Positions 38,432 to 48,850 are shown, numbered from the stretch's first letter. The stretch: 64,000 nt of DNA from Gammaproteobacteria bacterium (GCA_017577615.1 PKRE01000002.1:248001-312000); one strand, 5' to 3'. Notes: a model not told the origin generated them from the sequence alone. Made by a program: numbers and translations.

Positions 38432-39553
38432 ATGACTTTCGATCCAGCAGTCCTGATTGCGCCGCCCGTTCGGGAGCTCGCGCCCTACGTGCCGGGCAAA
38501 CCGATTGAAGAGCTCGAACGCGAATACGGGATTCGCGACAGCATCAAGCTCGCATCCAACGAGAACCCGTTCGGCGCGAGCCCCCGGGTGAGGGAGGCGC
38601 TCATACGGGCGAGCGCGGAGATCGGCTTGTACCCCGACGGCAACGGTTTCGCGCTCAAGCAAGCGCTCGCCGAGAAGCACGGTTGTTCACCGGAGTCGAT
38701 TACTCTTGGCAACGGCTCGAACGACGTGCTCGTCATGCTCGCCGAAGCGTTTCTCACGCCGCAGACCGAAGCGGTCTACTCGGAGTACGCCTTCGCGGTA
38801 TATCCGATTGCAGTACAGGCGACGGGTGCGAAAGCTCAGGTTGCGCCGGCGTTGGGTCCCGACCAGACGATGCCCCTTGGGCACGATGTCGAGGCAATTC
38901 TTTCGCTGGTGAATCAACGCACGCGCCTCGTGTTCGTGGCAAATCCGAACAATCCAACGGGCACATCGCTGGATGAAACATCGCTGCGACGGCTCATCAC
39001 AGAGACGCCGCGAACGGCGCTCGTCGTAGTGGATGAAGCCTATATCGAGTACACCGATCCGGGCTTTCCTGACGCGAGTCGCTGGTTGAGCGAGTTTCCG
39101 CATCTGGTCGTCACGCGCACGTTCTCGAAGGCTTACGGCTTGGCAGGCCTACGCGTCGGCTATGCGCTGTCCCATCCCAGCGTGGCAGAGGTATTGAATC
39201 GCGTGCGCCAGCCGTTCAACGTGAACTCGCTTGCGCTTGCTGCCGCACGTGCGGCGCTCGAGGATCAGGAGCATGTTCGTCGCTCAGTGACCGCCGCGCG
39301 CGAAGGGCTGCGTTACGTCAAACGAGAGCTCGACCGCATCGGCGTGCGACACTTGCCGAGTCAAGGAAACTTCGTCCTCGTCGATTGTGGCCGGCCGGCG
39401 CTGCCGATCTATGAGCGCATGTTACGCGCCGGCGTGATCGTGCGTCCCGTTGGTGGGTATGGCTTGCCCAACCACTTGCGTATCACGATCGGAACCGAGG
39501 AGCAAAATCAGCGTATGCTTGCAGCTTTGGAGCACGCGCTCTCACAGCCTTGA
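38432..39553 (+). CDS. hisC: histidinol-phosphate aminotransferase
   Basis: The 373-residue class I/II aminotransferase has the HisC features KLASNENPFGASPRV, NNPTGT, VVDEAYIEY and the PLP-Lys in TFSKAYGLAGLRVGYAL. In this position (between pheA and aroA) the Pseudomonas homologue is HisC2, which may also act on aromatic amino acids. The stop overlaps a TTG in frame with aroA. Confidence 0.93.
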   Translation: MTFDPAVLIAPPVRELAPYVPGKPIEELEREYGIRDSIKLASNENPFGASPRVREALIRASAEIGLYPDGNGFALKQALAEKHGCSPESITLGNGSNDVLVMLAEAFLTPQTEAVYSEYAFAVYPIAVQATGAKAQVAPALGPDQTMPLGHDVEAILSLVNQRTRLVFVANPNNPTGTSLDETSLRRLITETPRTALVVVDEAYIEYTDPGFPDASRWLSEFPHLVVTRTFSKAYGLAGLRVGYALSHPSVAEVLNRVRQPFNVNSLALAAARAALEDQEHVRRSVTAAREGLRYVKRELDRIGVRHLPSQGNFVLVDCGRPALPIYERMLRAGVIVRPVGGYGLPNHLRITIGTEEQNQRMLAALEHALSQP

Positions 39554-39600
39554 TACGACTATTCGAATCCACCACGAAGTCTGAGCCAACCGCGCCCACC

Positions 39601-40911
39601 ATGTCGAATTACTTGGTTCACCCTGTGTCCACTGTCGGCGGCACGATTCGAGTGCCTGGCGACAAGTCGATCTCGCATCGTTCGCTGATGCTCGGCGGCA
39701 TCGCCGAGGGTATCACCGAGGTGCGCGGCTTCCTCGAAAGCGAGGATTGTCTAGCGACCATGAAGGCGATGCGCGCGCTGGGCGTGCGCATCGACCGCAT
39801 CGCGGAGCGCGAAGTGCGCGTGCACGGCGTGGGATTGCGTGGCCTGCGCGCGGCTGGTCACGCGCTCGACATGGGCAATTCGGGCACCGCCATGCGCCTG
39901 ATGACTGGGCTGCTGTGCGGTCAGTCCTTCGACAGCGAGCTGATTGGCGACAGCTCGCTGATGAAGCGCCCCATGGAACGTGTCGCTGTGCCGTTGCGCA
40001 TGATGGGTGCCCGTATCGAGACACACGAGGGCAAGCCGCCGGTGCGCGTCAAGGGAGGGGCGACCCTGCGGGGGATCCGCTACGAACTCCCCGTTGCCAG
40101 CGCACAGGTCAAGTCCGCCATCTTGCTCGCCGGGCTCTACGCAGACGGGGAGACCGTCGTCGTCGAGCCTGGTACCACGCGCGATCACACTGAGCGCATG
40201 TTGCGAACCTTTGGCTGCGAGCTGACTGCAGCGCAACGCGAGGTGCGTTTGTCGCCACCAGCACGCTTGGAGGGGTGCTCGCTCGAAGTGCCAGGCGACT
40301 TCTCGTCTGCTGCATTCTTTCTGGTGGCGGGATCGATCGGTCAAGGCAATGGGTTGACCGTGTGCGGGGTAGGGATCAATCCTACCCGCACAGGGCTGCT
40401 CGACATCCTGGCGCTGATGGGGGCTGATCTGCGGGTCGTGAATCACCGCTCGGCAGGCACGGAGCCGGTCGCGGACATCGAGGTTCGGCCGGCCAAGCTC
40501 AAAGGCATTCACGTGCCGCCAGAGTTGGTCCCGCTCGCCATCGACGAGTTCCCGGTGCTGTTCATTGCCGCTGCGTGCGCCGAAGGCGAAACGGTGGTGA
40601 CCGGTGCCGAGGAACTGCGCGTCAAGGAGAGCGATCGGATTGCCGTGATGGCCGAGGGGCTCACCGCCCTGGGAGTCGAGTGTGAAGTGCTGCCTGACGG
40701 CATCCGGATTCAAGGCCGGTCTCAGCAGCACGTCTTCGCGGGCGGGCAGGTGCATAGCCATGGCGATCACCGCATCGCGATGTCGTTCGCGGTGGCGAGT
40801 GCGCGTGCGGCTGCGCCGATCCAGATCGCAGACGTTGCAAACGTAGCGACCTCGTTCCCGGACTTTCCCGGAGTGGCGCGTGCCGCAGGGCTCAACGTGG
40901 AGCTTGTCTGA
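39601..40911 (+). CDS. aroA: 3-phosphoshikimate 1-carboxyvinyltransferase (EPSP synthase), class II-type
   Basis: AroA makes EPSP in the shikimate pathway. The 436-residue protein contains the motifs used to define class II EPSP synthases: GDKS, SAQVK, RDHTE and NPTR, along with [17 protein letters not shown] and the late [11 protein letters not shown]. Class II enzymes include glyphosate-tolerant forms, but the Gly of GNSGTA is retained and tolerance cannot be read from sequence. ATG 39601 gives the usual N-terminus; a TTG at 39550, overlapping the hisC stop, is an alternative start. Confidence 0.94.
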   Translation: MSNYLVHPVSTVGGTIRVPGDKSISHRSLMLGGIAEGITEVRGFLESEDCLATMKAMRALGVRIDRIAEREVRVHGVGLRGLRAAGHALDMGNSGTAMRLMTGLLCGQSFDSELIGDSSLMKRPMERVAVPLRMMGARIETHEGKPPVRVKGGATLRGIRYELPVASAQVKSAILLAGLYADGETVVVEPGTTRDHTERMLRTFGCELTAAQREVRLSPPARLEGCSLEVPGDFSSAAFFLVAGSIGQGNGLTVCGVGINPTRTGLLDILALMGADLRVVNHRSAGTEPVADIEVRPAKLKGIHVPPELVPLAIDEFPVLFIAAACAEGETVVTGAEELRVKESDRIAVMAEGLTALGVECEVLPDGIRIQGRSQQHVFAGGQVHSHGDHRIAMSFAVASARAAAPIQIADVANVATSFPDFPGVARAAGLNVELV

Positions 40912-40931
40912 CCCGAAAGGGGTTGCTGAGC

Positions 40932-41672
40932 GTGGGCGCAGAGGGACAGTCAACGAGCAACGGCCCGCAGCCTACGGCCAACGGGCGGCAGGACGTCCCG
41001 ATCATCACCATCGACGGCCCAAGCGGGTCCGGGAAGGGAACGATTGCCCGGATCGTCGCCTCGAAGCTCGGCTGGCACATGCTGGATAGTGGGGCGCTGT
41101 ATCGCTTGGTGGCCTTGGCGGGCGCGGACCGTGGGCTGGCTCCGGACGATGAGGCAGGACATGCACAGATTGCGAAAGCGCTCGACGTGGTGTTCGATGC
41201 CGAACCGGATGGCGAGGAACGGATCTGGCTAGAAGGGGTCGAGGTCAGCGCGCGCATTCGTACTGAGGAGGCGGGCGCGGCGGCCTCGCGTGTTGCGGCT
41301 ATGCCGAGCGTGAGAGAGGGACTGCTGGCACGTCAACGGGCTTTCGCGCAACCGCCAGGCTTGGTGGCCGACGGTCGCGACATGGGGACCATTGTTTTTC
41401 CCCATGCCAGGCTCAAGATCTTTCTTACGGCGAGCCCGGAAGAGAGAGCTCGTCGGCGTTATAAGCAGTTGAAAGACAAGGGGCTCAGTGCTAACCTCGC
41501 CGCCCTTTCGCTGGAGATCGCCGAGCGCGATCGGCGTGACGCGAGTCGCGCGGTCGCACCGCTCAAGCCGGCCGATGACGCGATCGTCGTGGACTCTACG
41601 TCCATGTCCATCGATGCCGTCGTCGCCCGTGTGCTGGAGCTCGCTGCCGCACGTTTCCCGGTGAATCGATAG
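40932..41672 (+). CDS. cmk: cytidylate kinase
   Basis: Cmk phosphorylates CMP and dCMP. The 246-residue protein has the P-loop [33 protein letters not shown] and the LID segment [11 protein letters not shown]. The start is taken as GTG 40932, with AAAGGGG ending 9 bp upstream; this leaves a ~25-residue Gly/Ser/Gln-rich tail before the domain. A TTG 9 bp earlier is possible. It precedes rpsA, as usual. Confidence 0.93.
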   Translation: MGAEGQSTSNGPQPTANGRQDVPIITIDGPSGSGKGTIARIVASKLGWHMLDSGALYRLVALAGADRGLAPDDEAGHAQIAKALDVVFDAEPDGEERIWLEGVEVSARIRTEEAGAAASRVAAMPSVREGLLARQRAFAQPPGLVADGRDMGTIVFPHARLKIFLTASPEERARRRYKQLKDKGLSANLAALSLEIAERDRRDASRAVAPLKPADDAIVVDSTSMSIDAVVARVLELAAARFPVNR

Positions 41673-41877
41673 CTACTGGGCTGAAGGCTTTAGGCTGTAG
41701 GCAAGAGGTCGCGGCGTATCGGCCTGACTCACGCCTTTCCTACCGTCTAGAGTCTGAGAGTTAGAGTTCTAGAGTTTTTGGGTTTCCGCGCGGGATGCGC
41801 GGGTGGATGCAACAACCCCTCGTGTGCTTGGAAGGCTGCAAGGGATAGCGGGTCGCAGTGCGGCCCCGGAAATACAC
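41673..41877 (+). other. rpsA leader region
   Basis: The 205 bp between cmk and rpsA contain an AT-richer patch (41745-41780) in which the hexamer TAGAGT occurs three times at irregular spacing. No clear promoter hexamer pair was found. The rpsA start lacks a strong Shine-Dalgarno sequence, which is also the case for the S1-autoregulated rpsA of E. coli. Confidence 0.5.
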
Positions 41878-43557
41878 ATGACCGAAAGTTTTGCGCAACT
41901 GTTCGAAGAAAGCCTGGCTTCTCAACAGATCAAGCCGGGAGCCATTCTGACCGGCCGTGTCGTTGAGGTAGGGCCGGACGCCGTCGTCGTCAACGCAGGC
42001 CTGAAGAGCGAGGCCGTCATTCCCATCGAGCAGTTCAAGAACGAGCGTGGCGAGATCGAAGTCAGCGTAGGCGATGAGGTTGAAGTCGCGCTCGACAGTG
42101 TCGAAGACGGCTCGGGAGAGACCCGTCTCTCGCGTGAGAAGGCCAAACGTGCGCGCACCTGGGCGAGGCTCGAGGAAGCCTTCGAGAAGCAGGAGATCGT
42201 CAAGGGCGTCATCAATGGCCGTGTCAAGGGTGGCTTCACGGTCGAGATCGACTTCGTGCGTGCTTTCTTGCCGGGCTCGCTGGTCGACGTACGACCGGTG
42301 CGTGATCCGTCCTACCTCGAGGGCAAAGAGCTCGAATTCAAGGTGATCAAGCTCGATCAGAAGCGCAACAACGTGGTCGTCTCGCGCCGCGCCGTGGTCG
42401 AGCAGGAGTACAGCGCCGAGCGCTCCGAGCTGCTCGAGAAGCTGCAGGAAGGCGCGGTCGTGCGCGGCACGGTCAAGAATCTCACCGATTACGGTGCGTT
42501 CGTCGACTTGGGCGGCATCGACGGTCTGCTGCACATCACGGACATGGCGTGGAAACGCGTCAAGCATCCGTCCGAGGTGGTCAATGTAGGCGACGAGATC
42601 GATGTCCGCATCTTGAAGTTCGACCGCGAGCGTCAGCGTGTCAGCCTCGGCATCAAGCAGCTGGGCAACGACCCGTGGCAGAACATCGCACGTCGCTATC
42701 CGACGGGGACTCGGCTGTTCGGTAAAGTGACGAACATCGCCGATTACGGCTGCTTCGTGGAGATCGAGGAAGGGGTCGAAGGCCTCGTGCACGTCTCGGA
42801 GATGGATTGGACGAACAAGAACGTCAATCCGTCGAAGGTCGTGCACATCGGTCAAGAAGTCGAGGTCATGGTGCTCGACATCGACGAAGAGCGCCGCCGG
42901 ATTTCGCTGGGCATGAAGCAATGCCAGCCGAACCCGTGGAAGGAGTTCGCGGAGAACTATAACCGCGGCGATCGCGTGAGCGGGCAGATCAAGTCGATCA
43001 CCGACTTTGGAATCTTCATCGGCCTGCCGGGCGGTATCGATGGTCTGGTACACCTGTCGGACATTTCCTGGGATGTGCCCGGCGAGGAAGCCGTGCGCAA
43101 TTACCAGAAAGGTCAGACCGTCGAAGCGATGGTGCTCTCGATCGACCCGGAGCGTGAGCGCATCTCGCTGGGCATCAAGCAGCTGGCGAAGGATCCGTTC
43201 TCGACGTGGATCGCCGAGCATCCGAAGGGCTCGATCGTGAAGGGACGTGTGCGTGAGGTCGACGCCAAGGGTGCGATCATTGACCTCGGTGGCGGTGTCG
43301 AGGGTTATCTGCGTGCGTCAGAGCTCTCGCGCGATCGTGTCGAGGATGCACGCACCGTGCTCAAGGTCGACGACGAAATCGAAGCGAAATTCATGAACGT
43401 CGATCGCAAGAGCCGCACCATCGCGCTGTCGATCAAGGCGAAGGAGATTCACGAAGAGGCCGAAGCCGTGCAGAGCTATCGTACGGGCGAAACCTCGACC
43501 GGCACGAGCCTCGGTGATCTTCTCAAGGAGCAAATCGGGGGCCAGGAGGGTTCCTGA
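41878..43557 (+). CDS. rpsA: 30S ribosomal protein S1
   Basis: S1 binds mRNA on the 30S subunit. The 559-residue protein begins with the standard [13 protein letters not shown] and contains six S1 repeats, recognisable by recurring segments such as [39 protein letters not shown] and [20 protein letters not shown]. This is the length found in beta/gammaproteobacteria. ATG 41878 was chosen over a longer reading from 41803. Confidence 0.97.
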   Translation: MTESFAQLFEESLASQQIKPGAILTGRVVEVGPDAVVVNAGLKSEAVIPIEQFKNERGEIEVSVGDEVEVALDSVEDGSGETRLSREKAKRARTWARLEEAFEKQEIVKGVINGRVKGGFTVEIDFVRAFLPGSLVDVRPVRDPSYLEGKELEFKVIKLDQKRNNVVVSRRAVVEQEYSAERSELLEKLQEGAVVRGTVKNLTDYGAFVDLGGIDGLLHITDMAWKRVKHPSEVVNVGDEIDVRILKFDRERQRVSLGIKQLGNDPWQNIARRYPTGTRLFGKVTNIADYGCFVEIEEGVEGLVHVSEMDWTNKNVNPSKVVHIGQEVEVMVLDIDEERRRISLGMKQCQPNPWKEFAENYNRGDRVSGQIKSITDFGIFIGLPGGIDGLVHLSDISWDVPGEEAVRNYQKGQTVEAMVLSIDPERERISLGIKQLAKDPFSTWIAEHPKGSIVKGRVREVDAKGAIIDLGGGVEGYLRASELSRDRVEDARTVLKVDDEIEAKFMNVDRKSRTIALSIKAKEIHEEAEAVQSYRTGETSTGTSLGDLLKEQIGGQEGS

Positions 43558-43600
43558 TTCGCGGGTCTCGAGGCTCTGAGACAGTAGCCGCTGCCTGAAG

Positions 43601-43628
43601 GAAAGGGACGACTGCGGTCGTCCCTTTC
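43601..43628 (+). terminator. rpsA terminator hairpin
   Basis: A perfect 12-bp stem (GAAAGGGACGAC with GTCGTCCCTTTC) closes a TGCG loop 44 bp after the rpsA stop. It is followed by only a short T run (GGTTT). It separates rpsA from ihfB. Confidence 0.8.
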
Positions 43629-43683
43629 TGCGGTTTACGGTCTGCACTCCGCAGCCGAAGAACGTAAGAAGAACGGGCTTGAC

Positions 43684-43986
43684 ATGACCAAATCGGAACT
43701 CATCGAGCTCATTGCAGCGAAGCAGAAGCACTTGCCGGCCAAGGACGTGGAACTGGCAGTCAAGCAGATCCTCGAGATCATGAGCGATGCGCTCGCTCAG
43801 GGAGGGCGTATCGAAATCCGTGGCTTTGGCAGTTTCTCACTGCACTTCCGCCCGCCCCGCCAAGGGCGCAATCCAAAGACCGGCGAGACGGTGGCCCTAT
43901 CCGGCAAGTACGTTCCTCACTTCAAGCCCGGTAAAGACCTTCGGGAGCGGGTGAACCAGGGAGCACATCACCCGATCAGGGACTGA
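43684..43986 (+). CDS. ihfB: integration host factor subunit beta
   Basis: IHF bends DNA at specific sites. The 100-residue HU-family protein has [39 protein letters not shown] with the DNA-intercalating Pro, and [17 protein letters not shown], which distinguish IHF-beta from HU. It follows rpsA as in most gammaproteobacteria. Confidence 0.95.
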   Translation: MTKSELIELIAAKQKHLPAKDVELAVKQILEIMSDALAQGGRIEIRGFGSFSLHFRPPRQGRNPKTGETVALSGKYVPHFKPGKDLRERVNQGAHHPIRD

Positions 43987-44131
43987 CCGTTTGATCATGC
44001 CGCTGACGGTCTGAACCTGGGCTCATGCCCGCTCTCTATTGTTCGCGCGTCCCAAGCAAGTTGACCGACTCGATCGACGGTCGGAAGATGCCTTCGCAGT
44101 TGTTCCGCGCGTCACACCTCGGGTCGCAAAG

Positions 44132-44422
44132 ATGTCTCGCGTCGCGTTTCGTTTCTCACTCGTCCTCGCCGCGCTGGTCGCGGTGCTCGTGAGCGCAATG
44201 AACCAGGACACCGTCGGAATCGAGCTCGCATTCTGGCGGTTGGAAGCATCTCTGGGGCTTGCGTTGGTGGTGGCGTTCGTGGTCGGCATGTTGGCAGGGC
44301 TGACTTGGCGCACTTCATGGATCGCCTCGCTCCTGGCCGAACGAGGGCGTTTGCGGCGTGCCCTGCGTATTGCAGAGGCCCGTGCGCGTAGCGATGCCTC
44401 CGGGGCGAGCGAGACTCACTAA
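44132..44422 (+). CDS. lapA: LapA-type inner-membrane protein
   Basis: LapA family proteins are small inner-membrane partners of LapB (YciM), which controls LpxC and lipopolysaccharide. The 96-residue protein has two membrane helices (about 5-22 and 42-62) and the family features NQDTVGIELAFWRLEASLGLALVVAFVVG, followed by a basic cytoplasmic helix. ATG 44132 was chosen over TTG 44039. LapB, which normally follows, is not present downstream here. Confidence 0.85.
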   Translation: MSRVAFRFSLVLAALVAVLVSAMNQDTVGIELAFWRLEASLGLALVVAFVVGMLAGLTWRTSWIASLLAERGRLRRALRIAEARARSDASGASETH

Positions 44423-44646
44423 TCCCTGGACGACCGTAGGGTGCGGCCGCCGGGCTTTGGTGGACAGATACACAGCCGGTGCTCTTGCTCGCGGGTAGTG
44501 CTGCCAACCCCCGTGTGCGACCCCCTGCCATTTCTCGGCGAACGACGCAAAAATTTCCTAGCCGCGTGGCGTGAGATGTGCGCCAGAATGCCCCTCGAAG
44601 AGCAGGCGCGCATGCTCGAACGTCAGATACAGCTAAGGAGAGGCAT

Positions 44647-44946
44647 ATGCACAAGCACAAGAGGGGATTGGCGTTGCGCAAGTCGGCACAGTTCCTGGTT
44701 GCCAGCCTACTGCCTTTGAGCGTCTGGGCCGGTCCAGTCGATATCAACACGGCCGATGCCGCGACGATCGCAAGGGAGCTCGAGGGCATTGGTCTCAGCC
44801 GCGCTCAAGCGATCGTCGAGTATCGAGAGAAGCACGGCGCCTTTAAGTCGGTGGAGGAGCTGCGCAAGGTGAAGGGTATCGGCGCAAAGACGATCGAGCT
44901 CAACCGCGCCAACATCCGCTTGGGAGCCGTCGCACCCAAGAAGTAG
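44647..44946 (+). CDS. ComEA-like helix-hairpin-helix protein, exported
   Basis: The 99-residue protein has a signal peptide (cleavage after SVWA) and then one ComEA-type helix-hairpin-helix DNA-binding domain: VDINTADAATIARELEGIGLSRAQAIVEYREKHG and VEELRKVKGIGAKTIELNRANI. Such proteins bind incoming DNA in the periplasm during transformation. The ATG at 44647 has an excellent AAGGAGAGG site. No other competence gene is adjacent, so the process is inferred from the domain only. Confidence 0.88.
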   Translation: MHKHKRGLALRKSAQFLVASLLPLSVWAGPVDINTADAATIARELEGIGLSRAQAIVEYREKHGAFKSVEELRKVKGIGAKTIELNRANIRLGAVAPKK

Positions 44947-44960
44947 CGTTTGAGCTGACG

Positions 44961-44986
44961 ACGCGGGCGGCGTCAGCCGCCCGCGT
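44961..44986 (+). terminator. hairpin after the ComEA-like gene
   Basis: A perfect 11-bp GC stem (ACGCGGGCGGC with GCCGCCCGCGT) with a GTCA loop, 14 bp after the stop codon. No T-tract follows. Confidence 0.6.
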
Positions 44987-45130
44987 GCTGTCGGTGCACT
45001 TTACGACAACATCGCGCTTACGGCGCGGCGTACCTCGATCGAGCGTGGCGCCGCACGAGAAACCGAACCTGAGACCATCCTGCGCGTTCTCCTTGCTATG
45101 ATGCTTTGATCGATAGCAGGAGGATGACGA

Positions 45131-46018
45131 GTGACGAAAGAGATCCGTACGGCCGTCTTTCCCGTTGCAGGAAGAGGTACACGTTTTCTCCCGGCGACCA
45201 AAGCGAGCCCGAAGGAAATGTTGCCGATCGTCGACAAGCCGCTCATCCAATATGCAGCCGAGGAAGCCCTTGCGGCCGGCGCTCGCAAGCTGGTCTTCAT
45301 CACGGGAAGCTCCAAGCGAGCGATCGAGGATCATTTCGACAGCGACCGAGAGCTGGAAGAAGCGCTCGAGGCACAAGGCAAAGAGGAGTTGCTGAAACAG
45401 CTGAGAGGCATCGTCCCATCGTGGGCAAGCTGCATTTACATTCGCCAACCATCACCGCTTGGGCTCGGCCACGCAGTCTTGTGCGCGCGTCCGGTGGTAG
45501 GCAACGAGCCGTTCTTCGTGCACCTCGCAGACGATCTCATCGATGCGCCCACGCCATGTTTGCGGCAGATGGCAGATGTGTATGCGCAGCGGGGTGGGAG
45601 CGTGCTCGGCGTGGAGACGGTTCCACGCAGGGAGACAGACAAGTACGGCATCGTGGCGACGGAGCAGCGAGAGGGTAGAGTCAGTCGAGTGAAGCAGATC
45701 GTCGAAAAACCACATCCGGATAAAGCTCCTTCGACCTTGGCCGTGGTCGGCCGGTACGTTCTTTCGCCGACGATTTTCGACAAGCTAGAGAGAACAGGTC
45801 GCGGCGCAGGTGGCGAGATTCAGCTCACGGACGCGATTGCGGACTTGCTGGCAGACGAGCCTGTGTACGCGTATGAGTTCGAGGGCAAGCGATACGATTG
45901 CGGTAACAAGCTCGGCTACTTGCAAGCGACGGTCGAGTTCGGACTGAAGCACGAGACGCTCGGCAACGAGTTCAAAGAGTATCTGGTGAGCTTGGCGTCG
46001 CGACTCACCCAGCAGTGA
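45131..46018 (+). CDS. galU: UTP-glucose-1-phosphate uridylyltransferase
   Basis: GalU makes UDP-glucose for envelope polysaccharides. The 295-residue protein has the nucleotide-binding start [35 protein letters not shown], and GEIQLTDAI with [14 protein letters not shown] near the end. The start is GTG 45131, preceded by GGAGGA at a good distance. A TATGAT hexamer at 45097-45102 may be its -10 box. Confidence 0.95.
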   Translation: MTKEIRTAVFPVAGRGTRFLPATKASPKEMLPIVDKPLIQYAAEEALAAGARKLVFITGSSKRAIEDHFDSDRELEEALEAQGKEELLKQLRGIVPSWASCIYIRQPSPLGLGHAVLCARPVVGNEPFFVHLADDLIDAPTPCLRQMADVYAQRGGSVLGVETVPRRETDKYGIVATEQREGRVSRVKQIVEKPHPDKAPSTLAVVGRYVLSPTIFDKLERTGRGAGGEIQLTDAIADLLADEPVYAYEFEGKRYDCGNKLGYLQATVEFGLKHETLGNEFKEYLVSLASRLTQQ

Positions 46019-46061
46019 GCAGCCGCGTCGGTAGCGTGGAATAAGCTACTGGCGTTTGGAG

Positions 46062-46091
46062 GTCCGATGCTGTGTCTTCACAGCATCGGAC
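46062..46091. terminator. bidirectional terminator hairpin galU / subtilase
   Basis: A perfect 13-bp stem (GTCCGATGCTGTG with CACAGCATCGGAC) closes a TCTT loop between the converging galU and subtilase genes. A short TTT follows on the plus strand. Confidence 0.82.
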
Positions 46092-46141
46092 TTTGCATAC
46101 TTAACCTCGCATCCTGGTCGTTGAAGTGCCAGACGTTCAGC

Positions 46142-48181
46142 TCATGACGTCGTTGACGCGCGGGACCTGCGTCGCGCGCGCCACATCCACCGCAGTAGAG
46201 CCAATACCACCAGCCAGCTGCAGTCAAACTGCCCACCGCCGCCCCGGCTGGCATTGTCATTCAAGATAGGCGCTGCGGACGTTGGGGGCGCGGTCGTCGT
46301 GGCGATACGGATCGGTGTCGGGCATGGGCGGCCTGAGGTGGGGGATGACGAAGTCGGATGTGCGCCCAACGAGTTGACGACGACATCTGCAGTGTCAGTT
46401 GCACCAGTGTCGTCCGTCACCGTCACGCGCACCGTGAGCTCGCCGGTTGCAGGAGCTTGTATGGTCACGATTGGATCATTGACACCGCTTAGGCTCGGCG
46501 GCGTCCCAGTCGAGGACACGATCGACCACTGGTAGGTGACGATGGCGCGATTGCATGCGGCCGAGCTGATGCTCGCATCCAGACGGATACTCTGACCGGG
46601 AAGGATGTTGTCGGGCGCTCGCACGGCGGCAATGGGACGCAACGCGTGGGCCACAGCGCCCGCAGCATCTACGAGGCCGGCGCCGCACGTCTCGGTCGTG
46701 CAATAGCATTCTTCCGTCTGTAGATCGTCGGGGCCGGTCGGAACACGGCAGTTCGGCATGCCGGTGTTCGGATTCGTTGGAAACGGCATCGCGCTGAGCT
46801 GCAACCGGTCGATCATATGAGTGCCTGATAGTCGGCCGTTCACGGCGTGCATCAGAGCTGCCGTGCCGGAGACCAGCGGCGCAGAAAAGCTCGTGCCGAT
46901 GTTGAAATTGAACTGGTCCGTGTACCCGGACGAAGCGGGCGTGGTTCTCCCCAGATTGGTCGCGGTGACGATCGAGAACAGACATGGTTGCCCGAGCGCC
47001 GTGTTGACGCAGTTACCACCGGGTGCAGCTATTCCAACCTGCGGTCCGATGTTACTGAATCCGGCTTTGGTGCCTGCTTGACGAACACCCGTGACACCGA
47101 GCACTCCCTGGCAGTTCGCCGGCACGTTGACAGGGCCACTCTGGTTACCGGCCGAGGCCACGATGAGGATCCCGTGTGCGGCGAGCTCGTTCACGACCGC
47201 TTGGTAAGCGGAAGTGCATGCACCTTCTCCACCCAGGCTCAAGTTGATGATCTGCGCGGGGTGCGTGTTGGCTGGAACACCTGGTACATCCAATCCGGCG
47301 GCCCAGCGCATCGCCGCGATGATGTCCGAGTCTTTGCCTCCGCATTTGCCCATGACGCGAACCGGTAGAATCCAGGCATGCCAGGCGACACCCGCGATGC
47401 CTACGCCGTTATTGGTGCGAGCGGCAATGAGAGCTGTGACGCGCGTGCCGTGCCACGAGCTGCTACGCGGCTCGCAGTCTTCGAACCCGGACAGGGCGAG
47501 ATCGGCCTCGTCGACCCAATCACCTGGGTCGGACGGGTCGGGATCGCGTCCATCGCCGTCGTTGGCGCTGATGAAGCTCGAGCTCGACTCCCCCGAGACA
47601 AAATCGAAGCCAGGCAACAGCTTGCCGCCTTCGCTCGCGTGCAGCAGATCCGGATGATCGAAGCGCACACCTGTGTCGAGCACGGCTACGACTGTGCCGC
47701 TGCTGCCTTGCGTAATGTCCCAGGCCGCATCGGCTCGCAGGGCGGCCATCTCCGAGCTGTGCAGGTACCACTGGTCTGCAATGAGTGGGTCGTTGGGTAA
47801 CACATGCGGGAAGCGTCGCAGGTCAGGAGAAGCGTATTCGACGGCGGGGTCAGCTTGCAGGCGTTCTATGAGCTCGTCGAGCGCAGCGCCGGAAAGATCG
47901 TGCTCAAGCTCGATCACCTCGATTGTCGGTGCGATCCTCGCGCCAAAGGTTATCTTCATGTGTGCGCGAGCACTGAGCTGCTCGGCTTTCTGCTGCATGC
48001 CGAGCGGTGGCGCACCTTGTTTCCATTTCACGATGATGCGATTCGTGGATTGAGGACCGATACGTGCAGGCTGAACTGAGACCGCTTGCCCGAAGGCCCC
48101 ACCCGGCAGCCAACACACGAACACCAGAAGGAGCTGACAAGCCCAGGCAAGTTGTTTTGCGCGGATTCTGCTCATCGACAT
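46142..48181 (-). CDS. secreted S8 (subtilisin-like) serine peptidase with C-terminal sorting-type tail
   Basis: The 679-residue precursor has a signal peptide (LAWACQLLLVFVCWLPGGAFGQA), a propeptide region and a subtilase domain with the triad Asp169 (AVLDTGVRFDHPDL), His244 (SSWHGTRV) and Ser431 (GTSFSAPLVSG). A PKD-like Ig fold (about 515-600, PIAAVRAPDNILPGQSIRLDAS) and a Thr/Pro/Ser linker follow. The extreme C-terminus is a Gly4 stretch (647-650), a hydrophobic helix and an Arg cluster (RARRRSR), the plan of GlyGly-CTERM tails cut by rhombosortase. ATG 48181 is preferred because GGAGAG precedes it and the signal peptide starts there; a GTG at 48265 would add 28 residues. Confidence 0.88.
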   Translation of the reverse strand: MSMSRIRAKQLAWACQLLLVFVCWLPGGAFGQAVSVQPARIGPQSTNRIIVKWKQGAPPLGMQQKAEQLSARAHMKITFGARIAPTIEVIELEHDLSGAALDELIERLQADPAVEYASPDLRRFPHVLPNDPLIADQWYLHSSEMAALRADAAWDITQGSSGTVVAVLDTGVRFDHPDLLHASEGGKLLPGFDFVSGESSSSFISANDGDGRDPDPSDPGDWVDEADLALSGFEDCEPRSSSWHGTRVTALIAARTNNGVGIAGVAWHAWILPVRVMGKCGGKDSDIIAAMRWAAGLDVPGVPANTHPAQIINLSLGGEGACTSAYQAVVNELAAHGILIVASAGNQSGPVNVPANCQGVLGVTGVRQAGTKAGFSNIGPQVGIAAPGGNCVNTALGQPCLFSIVTATNLGRTTPASSGYTDQFNFNIGTSFSAPLVSGTAALMHAVNGRLSGTHMIDRLQLSAMPFPTNPNTGMPNCRVPTGPDDLQTEECYCTTETCGAGLVDAAGAVAHALRPIAAVRAPDNILPGQSIRLDASISSAACNRAIVTYQWSIVSSTGTPPSLSGVNDPIVTIQAPATGELTVRVTVTDDTGATDTADVVVNSLGAHPTSSSPTSGRPCPTPIRIATTTAPPTSAAPILNDNASRGGGGQFDCSWLVVLALLRWMWRARRRSRASTTS

Positions 48182-48850
48182 CAGGATGGGCTGCTCTCCG
48201 ATCGAGTCGGTGTCCGATTCTTCCACTGTATCGACATGAACGCCTTTGCGCCGTAAGCAGTTCACGTCGTAACGGAGGTGGATCTAAGCAGCGTCGGACT
48301 ACACGATATGCTTGACGGGCACTGCCCCGAAGGGGTCGGGCGTAGTCGCAGCTTGGCATGGCACGATCATTGATGCAGGCCATGCGGCTCGCCTGCCTAC
48401 GCAGGAGCGCCGGTCGGATCAGGACGTGCGTTGCCCGTAGCGTTTTGCGACGCGGAGTTGCCTACGCTCCTTGTGTCGAACGTCGAGCGCCGCACGATTC
48501 AAGCTAAAGAAAGGCAACGACGATTCGGCTTCGGGAAGGATCACGGATGCTTCCGTTCATGATGCGTCGCGCTTGCGGCGGAGTCGATCGGATGTTCCCT
48601 AAGGAAACTGTCATCATGTCGGATTCCGGATCCGACAGCAGGGGGCCTTCAATGCGACCAAACGCTCGCTGAACGTACCTGGGTGCGCGGGCGGACGATA
48701 TCGACCGCGTCGGGTTGATGCACGTTCGCCAACATCAACGCCGGTGGATTCGCGGTCTCAAGAGAGAACTTCTTGGAGCGCTTTGCAACGTAACGCCGAA
48801 TAGGCACTATTTCGGCAGCAAGACAATTAGAAGCACAACGAGGGGAGCAC
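48182..48850. other. intergenic region upstream of the subtilase and lipoprotein genes
   Basis: These 669 bp separate the divergent subtilase (leftward) and lipoprotein (rightward) genes. I find no supported gene. A 5-nt-loop hairpin made of TGTCGGAT (48617-48624) and ATCCGACA (48630-48637) is the clearest structure. A TGGCACG-N4-TTGA string at 48359-48373 resembles a sigma54 -24/-12 element on the plus strand but misses the final C. The region is long enough for a small RNA, but nothing supports one. Confidence 0.5.

Noticed and set aside
40935-41010. Repeat element inserted at the start of cmk
   Set aside because: The Gly/Ser/Gln-rich first 25 codons include CCTACGGCCAACGGG-like strings, but no second copy could be matched and a simple N-terminal tail is sufficient.
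41745-41780. TAGAGT repeats upstream of rpsA as a CRISPR-like or operator array
   Set aside because: Three hexamers at irregular spacing are too short and too few; reported only as part of the leader.
48359-48373. TGGCACG-N4-TTGA string resembling a sigma54 promoter
   Set aside because: The final -12 base is wrong, nothing about the downstream gene suggests sigma54 control, and about one such partial match is expected by chance in a window of this size.
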